DNA of 31,731 nucleotides. Origin: a virus. The number at the start of each line of letters is the position of its first letter. The stretch's first letter is position 1. A program made the translations under genes and the position numbers. Of the stretch, positions 15,611 through 27,600 are shown piece by piece. The stretch spans positions 1-31,731 of IMG/VR virus record IMGVR_UViG_3300035670_005765, one strand, 5' to 3'. The notes beneath the pieces were generated by a model. That model searched no databases and was not told where the DNA came from. It saw only the letters and a program-made list of their open reading frames with translations.

Positions 15611-18600
15611 ATGGCTGATTCAGTAGTTACCAATCAATCCCAACTAATAGCCTTACTAGCTGACAGTAAGCTAGTAACTCACGTTAGTAAGGAAATTACA
15701 AAAACCTACTTCACTACAGAAATAACGTTAGCTAGAGCTATACAAGATGCGTTAAGCTCTGAAGGACATACAGTTGACCTAGGGTTAATCAAAGACTTTA
15801 TTGGAAATAGACACCTATTATTAACACACTTACCAGAAGTAGCTCAGCAGTGGGAAAGATTAAATAAGACTAAGGGTGAAAAAACTAAGGTAGAAGACGT
15901 TAGCCCGGACATTCTAGAGAGTAACCCCACAGAAGACTTTCTAGGTGATATAAGACTAAATGCTGCAGACCCCTTCCGGGCTATGCGGTCTTTTGCAGAT
16001 AAATTCTCCAGAGCGGAGATAAATCAATTTGGAGGTAGTTTTAGGTTAAACGCAGCCAGAACTACTGAAAGTTATAGAGCTCTAGGGGAATACTACACCG
16101 GCAGACTGGAAAAAACTATAAACAACACTAGCCAAACTTTTAAAAGTCTGGAGTCTAGAGCCAGTGTATATGGTGAAGTGTCTGGCTATTACAGCCGAGC
16201 TACAGAGTTAGACTACTTCTCTATGTTCACGCAGGGAGAACGGGGTAAACAAGGATTTAAAGGCTCTTTCTTCCAACTACAAGAGGTGAGCACGCTGTCT
16301 GCTCTGTATAACAGAGAAGGTAAAACTGAAGTAGCCACCCAAGTATTAACCGCTGCCGACTACAACGATGAACGGATTGATAGTCCTGTAAATAGTATTA
16401 GACAAATGGCAGCAAAACAGATAAAGAAAAAAATAGATATTCTGGCGGCTAACACTATCAGCCAAAATCTAGCTTACCGCTATAAGGATAAAACAAACCT
16501 TGAGGTCTCTGGAGTAACTATGGCAGAAGGGAGCATCCACGCGAAGATTGGATACTTCTACGATAAAGGTGAAGACGACGTTACTGGTTTTCTAGTAAGT
16601 ACACAGAACATTACTCCAACACTGAGTAAGACGACTACTGTGGAAGACATGTTACTAATCAATAGACCTAATCAAAGAGAGGGTGAAGGCGACGACACCT
16701 ATAACATGCGCCTAGCTAGCTATAACAAACTTGCTAAACAGGTAAAGGCAGCTAGCGATGCTATGTTAAGCCTGATGTCCACTAAAGAGGGTAACCTATA
16801 CGACCAGTTTAATAGGTCAAAACAGTTTATCACTGAGTTTACAGAGCGTATTGGAGACCAACTACAGCGAGGAGTAAGGGAAACAGAAGGTGGTGTCTTT
16901 GCTAACCATGAGATACTACCAGCCTTAAAAGGTATTATAAAAAGTGCAGCAGAGAGTGAAACTAAACACGTAACAATGTCAATGCAGTATCTAGAAAAGG
17001 CACTGCTAGAGAGAAACGTCCTAGGTGAGGATACTTTTAAAGACCTAGAAACATTAGCTAAAGATAATAGACTACGTATAGGTGTTAGTGCTGGGAGCAT
17101 AGGGGATACGCAGGGATTATACTACATGCTAAGTACCCTAGACAGAATGGAAGACGGCGAAAGTAAAGACTTTATAAAGAGTCTTATCAAAAACGACTCG
17201 TTTACCATACTACCAACCCAGCTACAACACAGTAAGTCACTGGCGGTCTTTGATAGGGAAAAAGACTCAGATAGGTTCAACTTAATTGAGTACTTTTTAG
17301 GGTCAGCTAACATAAGTAAAGCTGGTATGGCAGATATTGGCGGCACTACTACAAACATTGAAGTATCAATGTTAGTTAAAGGTGACTACCTAGACTTACT
17401 GTCTAATGAAGATAAAGAAGGAATAACAAGTAACTATCTATATGGTATAGGTAGAAACTTTAGTGAGGGGTCAAGAACCCAAGGGATGCTTATAGAGCGG
17501 CGCGGAGACGCTAAACAAGTAAATAATGCAATAAGTATGCTAAATGCACTTGGAGCTCTAGACAGACAAGACCCAAATAACAAAGATAAAACAGGAAGAT
17601 TATCCTTCTCAAGAAGATATATCCTGGATAAAGACGCAGAAGCTGGATATAGATTAACGGGGATAGACGTTACTATCGGAGATGAGTCTAAAGGAGAAAG
17701 AACCTATAGTCTGGGTTTTACTGTGGGCACAGAAAGGAAATTTGTAAGAAACCAAGATGGAATAGGTAAAGTACAGGAAGTCCCAGTTCTGTATATAAAC
17801 AAGACCCAAAGAATACTAGGTGGACTAATCTACAAGAATGAAGCACCTAGAACATTACACTTCCAGCAGTTTAACCTAGAAACTGGAAAAGTCAAAACTA
17901 AAGAACTTAAACAAGGAGAATCTTATCTAGCTAACGCTATTGATATACTAGGCGGACTTGTTAGTACTATGGATAGTTCTATGAAGTACGACGCTAACGT
18001 CAGGTCACTTGTTAGTACTTATAAGAATATAGACCAAAAAGACATTCGCTACGGTATAGACCGTATGTTAGCCGAGACTATACAGGTCGCATTTACTTCA
18101 CTAAACAATAAAAAGCTCAATGTAAACGGTCTAGATTTGATAGACACAATCGGCGCTCTGAGAAGACTAAGTGATAAAGATGCTAAACAGGTATTGGTTA
18201 AAGTAAGTCGCATACTAAACGTAAGTAACACCGAAGGTATACATGGTAAACAAGCAGAATCTATTCGCGGACAGGAAATAGATAAGATTATACGGAACAT
18301 CTACAGTGGTCTAAGCTCTGATAGAGGTACAGAACATTTAACTACAGACATTACAGAGCAGTTCTATGGACTGATTAGAAGCTCCTTGGGATTAGCTAAC
18401 CTAGATGAGCCTAAAGCTAATCAGTTTACACAGATGTTCAGTGACCTTGCTATAACTGCACTCAAACATAGCGAGGTGGGATATAGAACTTACATTAAAG
18501 AAATAGAAGAAGGCAGAGGACAAATCTACCACCGCATGGTAGATGCATTCCAGCAACCACATACACAGAACTATTCACAAGGTCAAGCGCTACATGCTTT

Positions 18601-21600
18601 ACCTGTATACGGACTAACTAACGTAGTAGACAATAGGTTAGCGGCGTTTATACAAGAGAAGACCGGATTAATACTTAATCCATACTCTTTAATGCATGGT
18701 GAGACATTAGGGACCATGAAAGACTCCCAAGGAAATATTATCCAAGGTGAGTATCTACGAGGTATCCAGAAAGGTGCTGGACGCGCGGAGACAGAACAAT
18801 ACTATGAAGCCTATGGAGGTCTACAAAAGATAGAGGGTGGAGCCCCAGTAGTGCATGACGCTTTTGGGCTAGCTCAAAGTATGCCTACCCTACAAGCTGT
18901 TACACGAAAAGAGTTTAGAAAGCGAACTCTAGATATGCTTAGAGCGTTAGGTACGGCGGAAGCAGATAACATAGCCTCACTGCTAACCTCCACAACGTTC
19001 GATAAAGTAAACAGCGAGGGTAAAAGTGGAGAGGATATAGAAAACCAGATTCTCTATTATTTCCCGTACGCTAAAACCGAACAGATTAGTCAACGGATGG
19101 GAAACCTTACCTCTACCCGACCGATGTTCGACGCGTCTAATTCCTTTATAAAGTATGCTCTTAGCTTCGGAGCATACGGTAGGTATAATCAGTTTAAAGA
19201 AGACCGCACTAAGATAATTGACGGTGCTTTACCTGGCTCTTTACCCGTACAACAGTTTGAGGCTCTACAACAAGAGAAAAAGGCTAGAGGAGAAGACGTT
19301 AGTTATCTAGAGATAGCTAAGGAGTGGTCAATGCAAGACGAGGGCCTCGGCAAAGGCTTCCTAGGTAGCGAACGCCCTAGACTTATCAGCATCATTATGG
19401 GTGCTACACAACTGTCCGACTACGGTATCTATAACCCCGAATATAACAAGGGTGATGAATCCCAAGGATTATACGAACAAGGGATGAAGTACCTCAAACC
19501 TCACCGTGTACAGGTAAATGGTACTTTGAGCAGTACTAGGACCAGTCCTATAGATTTAGCAAGGAAGGTGCAGGAAGTACTTAAACCAGGTACCATCTTC
19601 ATAGCTAGAGACAGAGCTGTTGAGAGTAAAGACCTGCTTAACAAGTTTGCAGAGGATATACAAGTCTTACTTAAAAGTCAGTTTGCTACTGCAGCAAATG
19701 CAGATACGTCAGATTGGAAGATAGATTATACAGACTTAACAGAAGAGGGACTAATAGCTAAAGCTAAAGGACTAAGGGACCTATTAGAGAATAAAAGTGA
19801 TATTACAGACTCTGACTTGTTTAGAGCCGTAACCGAGACGCTAAATGTTTTCAAGAAGTATCACAAGTCTGTAAGTATAGGTTACGAGAACAATCTAGGT
19901 AATAAAAAGATTAACTTCAAGATTCGTAAAGGGGTATATAGCCCAACGGACTTTAGCGAGAAAAGCGGAGTGTATACCCCGGCAGATCCTAGCCAAGAGA
20001 TAAGAGGATTAAATAACACACTTGTAAGTATTGGGGATGTAGAGCCTGGAGATGCTCAATTTACCCTACGGGCATTTAGCTTCTTCGACGGGAACAGTGA
20101 GTATAAAGTAGGTCCTATGAAAATAGCAATACCTGCACATAGCGCCAGAGAGTTAAACGCCTACTCGGTATTAGGACATGTAGCCCTAAACTCTAACGCT
20201 AACAACACGTTCCTACTCGATGTGGAAACTTATACCGTCGAAGACTTCATGTCTGGTATGCGGGCAGGTACAATTCTACCTAAAGGACCTTTTAGAGGAG
20301 GTCGTAAAGAGCTCTTCGAGACTTTAGCTAATATATACGAAGGCGTTCCGACTAACCTTCTTCCTTCACATATGCAGCGGAAGAATATAAGCGGAGAAAC
20401 CCAGAGAATATCCGCAGAAGATATTTTTGCTTATGTGTCTTCTAGTCAAATTAAAGGTTTTAACTTTGAGTTAGGCTTAGGACTACTATCCGGAGGAGAA
20501 AAGGGTAGCGGAGCTTTACTGAAAAGAATGAGAAGTGGTACTGAGATAGCTCAATCCCTCGCTTTGATGTTTATAGATGCTAAGGGTAGTACTATAGGAG
20601 GAGACAACAATAAACGACTGTTGCTAAGTAGACTGGCTTCGAGTCTAGAGAAAAGTGGAGACCAACAACAGTTCGCTACAGCCTTAAAGATAAGAGCTGG
20701 TAACCAACCCATCTCTGATAAATTTACTAGTTTTAGTGCTACACCCGGTATCTCAGGTTTATCTATCTTTAGTGGTCTAGCTAGCCTCGTATCTATAGAT
20801 AAAGAAGAAAGTCTAGAGTCTGCGCTGCTAAAAACTGTAATTGAAGCGTTAGGTAACGAAGAAGCTGCAAAAGAACTAGGTAACCGCAGCAGTAACCTAC
20901 TTGAGTATTTATTCAAAGCAGAGAACAAACTCTATATAACGGACGAGGGTAGCGATAAATTTACATTCAAGGATACCTTTGAGACTAAACCAATAGGACT
21001 ATTAGCTTTCCTAGCTAAAGCAAGTTCTGATATATACGCGGATATAAAACTAGACGACGATAAAAATAGTCGGTATAACATCGGAGGACTAGGCGAAGCT
21101 GTAATGGATAGCCGTAATATCTTTGAAGATACGAGTCTGCTAGATAATACAGAGGATAAATTGAGTGGTGTATTAAGGATACTTAGCAGAGTAACAGGAG
21201 ACAGCTCCATAGGAGGGCAATACCAACTAGGGCATAGACGGAGAGCTCTATACACAGAACTAATAAAACTACAGCAGGCTACTAAGGGCAATCTAGATAA
21301 AGCATTTACAGTTCATAACATGCTGTCTAGTGCAAACCTAGATATGTACACTAACGACTTTATTAAACTTCTTCAGTCAGAAGTGCCCGAAGATAGAATG
21401 TTAGCCCTGGAAGACTTAGCTAACACAGACTCGGTAGCTAGGAAAGTAGCGTACATGAAGAGTAATGACGCTAATATCCGCCTAGTGACAGAAGAATACT
21501 CCCATGGCTCAAGTATCTACGAGTTAGCTACTGTTAACTATACGGAGAAGATAAGTAAAAGACTAGGTAAGCCTATAACACAGAGAGAAGCATTAAGTCT

Positions 21601-24600
21601 ATTAGAAAAGACTGAGAACAATGCTGAATTCTTTACTTTCCGCGCGGCATTAGCCGAAGAACTACAAAAACTAAACGCGCAGGTGGGAGAGCCTAACGAG
21701 GTTCTCAATAAACTCATGCAAACTAGTAATAACCTCTTCGGGATAGAAGGTGGACTGAGCGAGAGCGATATTAGAGACTACATGTCGATATTAAATAACG
21801 GAGACCCCCTATCCCAAGCTAAGAAAAAAGGGACTAGCGGCTATTACTCTGCATTAGAAGCTTACGCTGGCTTAGCCGGTCCGGTATTAGAGAATGCACA
21901 ACGTACCATGGCTAGAGCCTTCGGGATTATCCTACCAGACCAGATTAAAATCCAAGAGATATTAAAACGAGCTCATGCTGGACAAACTCTAACAGATAGC
22001 GAAGTGCGTCTACTAAAAGAGACAGAGTTCTCTCTTGGTAGTATACGTGATGCTATACAACAACAAAGAGCTGTCCTAATGCCGGCAGAGTTTGCTATGA
22101 GTAAAATAGCTACACCAACCGGGAGTAAGAACGTAACAGCGTTAGAAGGACACTTAGCCAGGTCAATGACTAAACGACAGTTAGACCTATATACCTATAG
22201 CCCTAATGAGTATACCGATGTTAGCTCTGTACAAGAAGCTCTATTTGTTCTTGCCCGCATCTATGAGGGAACACTAACTACAGACAAACAAATTACGTCA
22301 AAGTATCAGTTAAAACTGCATAACTTAGGATTCGGTGCTATAGCCCCTCTATTAGACACAAGTGGTGAAAGCAGAAAGACAGTTAACAAGATAAATAAAG
22401 TAAAAGCACTACATAAAACAGAAGCCAGCGTAGTTGACTTCCTAGTTAACTACAACTCCATGTTCCGCAAGTCTCTACCAGGAGAAGATGTAAACATCGA
22501 TGCTGGTGTAGAGTTGCTATATAAACTTACAGAAGGAGACGAAACTACGGTAAAAGAGCACATGGAGAAGGTTAACCAAATAACCTTAGGGGAAGTAAGC
22601 TCAGCTAGTATGTCTTTCGAAGAGCAGATACAGCGCCGCACATACCTGCTGGCAGAGTATATCTATGACCAACGGGGAGGACATAAAGTACTAGAGAGAA
22701 AAGTAGACGAGCAGCTAGGTAAATTTACGAACTTGGCTTCTACAAAAAGCGTAAAATCAGAACAATACATAGAAGAGCTAAAAGCAAAAACAGAAAGAAC
22801 ACCAGAAGAAGAAAGAATCCTACGGTTATGGGATACTTATCTAAAAACTAATAACTATGAGGAGATAGTAAAAGAAGAAAAGAGTATAATGATGCGCCAA
22901 GGAAGAGAGACGGAAATAGAACGTCTAAGCAGCCTTGGAGGCTTACGTAAGAAGATAGAGCACGTCCAAAGCACTAATGAAGGCAATGCTTACCTAGAGG
23001 CTATGAAAAGTCTCTACACAGTAGCTACAGAGCAGGCAAAGTATAGCCCAAATTCCAAAATAAGAAGCGAGGCAGAAAGACAAAAAACTCTACTTAAACA
23101 GTCTAGGTTTATCGCATTACCTAACTACAGCCTAGTAAGTAGTGATTTTGAAGGGAACCTAGTCTTAAAACACCGCTCTACTAGCTCGGGACAAGTCGGA
23201 ATGTCTACGGGCGTTATCCTAGGTTTAGACGTCTTGGAAAAGATGTCTCTACTATTTCAGACTGACAGCCACCCAGCCTTAAAGGCACAACATCAATTAA
23301 TTAAGCAACTATCAAAGACACAGAAGATTATAGACAGGGTCGAGAAAGAGATGCTGTCCACGGGTAAAGTTACAGTAACTCAAGAAGAATACCAAGAACT
23401 ACAAACACTAGAAGACTTAATGGCTGCGTCTAAGCTAACTACGCTGGACATAATGCAAAACAAGAATAGTATCAGGCAATCCACGGCTAACCGCCTTAAC
23501 ATGATGGGGGCCTCGTATATTGCAGTCAACTCCTTACTAGTAGGTCAAGATGAAGTAGCCTTAGGCTCTAGAGCAGAACGGCACTCTGGGTCTGAAACTA
23601 CAGGAGGCACTCTACGCTTTACAGGTTCTGCACGCCCCAGCTATAAAGAACTTGAAGAGTTAATGTATGACCCCAGTGGATTTAAGTTCCTCAGCATAGC
23701 TCAGAAACAAGTAGCCAATATACAAGAAAAGGCCGCCACTTTAGTAGAAAATGACCCTACTAGAATTAGACTCGAAGCTAAAGCACAAGCCTGGAATACT
23801 ATCTTAGACAGCAATAGACAAAGTAGGCTGACCACCATAAACAACAGAATAGAAGAGCTAAACGCAGAAAAAGAAAGTTTACAAGCCAAAATAGACGAAG
23901 CAAAAGCTAATAACGGCGGAGCAGAGACTCTACAGATTAGAAACTGGATGGAGAACATCTCTGATATAGAAACTGACTCTAAGAACTTAACTGTCGCACA
24001 AGAACTAGCTGCAAAAAGCGAAAACTTAGTGTGGAAGCATAGCAATACTTTATCTTGGGACCAATACAAGATAATGAGTGGCATGCGGGATAAAATAGAA
24101 AAAACACGGCTATGGGCAGAGAGTAACACCGCCAAAAATCCAGGCTTAGATAGACTAGCCGATTTATCCAACCGTCTACTAAACAACGAAGAGTCCTTCG
24201 ATAGACAAACCTATTTAGAGTGGCAAGCCGAAGTTAAACGGGTATCTAACCTAAAAGGACATCAAGGCAATGCCTTAAACGCGCATGGATTAACTCAAGC
24301 AGACTCAAAATCCGAGTTAAATAAAATTAAAAAGCGGGCTAAGTCTAACCTTAAAAGTTGGCAAAATGACTTAACCTATCTACAACAACTACAAGCAAAA
24401 CAACCCAACGCTAAAATAAAAGGCAAAACTATACAGAGTATCATTAACAATAAACTGTCTAATCCGGTATTAACCCCCTACATAATGGGGGAAGATAACG
24501 ATGCTATACGGGCTAAAGCAACCAGTATAATAGCCTGGATGAATAAGGCAGAGCAGAACTTAAATATATTAACTACAGAGCAACAGGATATCTTTAGACA

Positions 24601-27600
24601 AGCTAGAACTTCTATGTATACCGCTGCGAGCTCTCTCCTTAATGCTGGTAACCCCAGTGGTAGTGAAGCTTACGTAGAGTTAGATGTGTACAGAAGATTT
24701 AATATAGAACTATCTAGCTTCCAAAGTAAAATAAAAAGCTTCACTATTGACTATAAGGAGTTAGTAGATGATGGCATGTATAAGAAGTTCAACGCTATAG
24801 AAAAAACACTCCGAATGGGTGTATTAGAGCTATCTCCTGTAAATAGATTAAAAAGAATAGAAATAGACGCTAAAATGCTAAAAAGTTATGAAGCAGATAT
24901 AATTAAGTACCAAACTAAAAGAGATAAACTAGAAAAGAATAAAGACATCATTAAGGCTACCAATCTAAGGGAGGAGAATATTAGCCTGCAAAGAAACCTA
25001 AAACAACAAGAAACTGAGCTACGTAAACTAAACGATAAAATACTAAGTATTAAACCAGGTACGGAAGAGTTTACGGCAATACTTTTAGAGCAGGTCCAGT
25101 TAGACACAAAGATAGCTGAGACAAGAAACAAACTAAAAACCACCCAAGTAGCGTTAGGCAAAGTTCTACAAAAAGATATTAATGGAAAAACAGTAGAACA
25201 CCGCCTACTACTGTTGGAGGGTGGAATAAACAAAACTGGAGAGTATATATCTAGCTATAATGAACAGATTAGTAATCTTAGCCAAAAACGAGATGCCTTA
25301 AAGAGCAAGTTCGAGTCGATAGAAAAGCTAAACCAGTGGGTAAGTAGACTACAAGACTTAGCAAAAGCCTATGGAAACAAGGACTATAAAAACATAAATA
25401 GCAGCTATGTAATACAGAAGCTAGAGTCCTCTGGTGTACGGATGGACCTATTTGAGTTAGAGATAATAACAGGAAGCCGAGTATTAAGTAAAGATAAGAG
25501 AGACATACTTGCTGAAGTAGACAGAAAAGCATTACAAGCAGGTATGCAAATAGGTCGTTCTGGCGCTCTTTATGGTTCTTTTGATAGTAGTAGGGGTGGA
25601 GCAGCCGGGATAACAGGTGTAAATCCAATAACCGCCGACGAGATGTATAACTCCCGTATACGTGAGACAGGTTCGTTATTCGGTACGGATACTAACTCTT
25701 CTGCGACTTTAATGATGATTAGCGCCTTCGGTTTCCAGTATGTTGGACTGGGAGACTTCGACGGTGACTCCTACCAAGCAGCATTAACCAGTGTTACCAA
25801 GATTAGAGGTAACATAGCTAGACTTACCGAAGAAGAACGTGACTTACAAAGAACTATAGCCGGACTGAAAAAGGCTAAAAGCACCGCTATAAATAAAGAA
25901 GAAAAAACTAAACTTAACCGCGAGATACATACATATCAAGCACGATTAAAAACAAAATCCGAGGAGAAAGCGGAAGCAGAGAAGAAGTTAAATACTGTAC
26001 GGCAACAAAGCAGGGAGTCCACCGTAAATAGTATGGACGAGGCTAGAAAAGGTATACGTGCTTATACCATGGACTACCTTGCTTTACCTGGATACCTATT
26101 CGGCAGTAACGAAGATGGTGACAAGTTTGCATTTAAAGACTCAGACTTAGCAGGTCTAGTTAAGCAGTTCCGAGACACATTAGGGGGATTATATGACCGT
26201 AGCGGAGATACAGATAATGTAGTGGGTGGCTTTGCGTATATTAGACAAGCTAAAGAAGGAGAAGATAAACTGGCTAATACTAACTTTACAGTTGACAAAG
26301 AAGCTTTAATAGCAGAGAAAGGCCAAGTTGAAGCAGCACGCCTTGTTGATGCTATAGGTACTTGGCATAGCCGCTATGTAGAACACAAGGCTGAAGATAT
26401 AAAGCTAGAAGAACTTAGTTTAGAAGAATATCAGAAACAGATGGTAAGGTGGGTTCCCCAGGTAGAGTCTGTATACATGACTATATCTACTGCGGGTAAG
26501 ATTCTAAAAAATTCTAGCGGTAGCCAGATTAGCAGCACTGACCTACACTCTATCCAGAGTTTAATGGGACAGACCGGTGGCGGATTACTTGGTAAAGTAT
26601 ATAACACCATCGTACCTAGTGTTACAGGACGTATTGGTGACCATCTTATGAATCGTCTTATGAGCGACGAAGTTTCACAAGACGCGCTCACTAACGCTGT
26701 AGACGCTCAGCTAAGAGCAAAGCCTAGCGCTAACCAGAAAACTGCATCTAGTAAAGACTATACCTATACAACAGAAGTTAACGAAGTATTAAAGAACATC
26801 AAAAAGAGAACTACTGGAAGTACACCCTGGGCAAGTGTCCAGAAAAAAGGTGAAAAAGATGCGTCTACTGCTTACCGCTTCTTACTTGGAATCCAGCAGT
26901 TTTTACGGGACGCAGCACTGAAGCCTAAAGAGGGAGCCGGATTAGTAGCAGCCACAGGAAACTTTAAACTCAGTGACCAGGCTAAAAAGTTAATAGCTGA
27001 TAAAGGTATCAAGGGTCTCACTGTAGAATCCCTATCTAAGTTAAAGGGTTACGATAGCATACTTGCTTTGGAAAATGTAGCCCGCGAACATAAAAATGGC
27101 AGAGATTTTCTAGAGATAGTCTCTCAAGACTTCCTAGGTAGTGCTGCTAACACTGTCCTTACAGACTTATATGGTGAAAATGAGTCTAAACCAGTAGATG
27201 AGAGCATGACAGCATTTGCTATGCTCCGATTAATAACAGACTACGCCGGAGGTAACTCTAAAAACATGGCGGAAATGTTCGACGCAGATAAATACCTCTA
27301 CGCACCAGCATTACTACAAGCACATGAACGATTAAGCGAAGGTAAAACAAACCACACAAGAGAAGATACCGTTAAACAAGTAATAACTTCTTTACTAGGA
27401 AAGTTCCAGTCAAACTTTATAGTCAGCTCTGTAATGGAAGGCGGTAAGGGTATTACTATCGACCAAACTGAAAAAACACTATTAGCACACAAAATAGAGT
27501 TAAAAGTAAAAGACGGCGTCTACAGCCTTGATACTGAGTCCGAAAAGGCTACAAAAGGTGGAAAGCAAAATATCACAAATCAGGTACAAGAGGACTTAAA

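Noticed and set aside
20210-20235. LLDVETYT at residue 1537 of the giant protein as a DnaQ-type exonuclease motif I
   Set aside because: I find no second or third exonuclease motif at a suitable distance; a three-residue match in such a long protein is expected by chance.
25751-25774. GDFDGDSY as an EF-hand or FG-GAP/VCBS calcium-binding repeat
   Set aside because: An EF-hand has Gly at position 6 and Glu at position 12; here Gly is at 4 and Thr at 12. FG-GAP repeats usually read DGDG followed by a fourth Asp and occur in several copies; only one copy is seen. It is not fully excluded, since an EDGD phrase occurs at about residue 3502, so it is kept as the main alternative to the polymerase idea.
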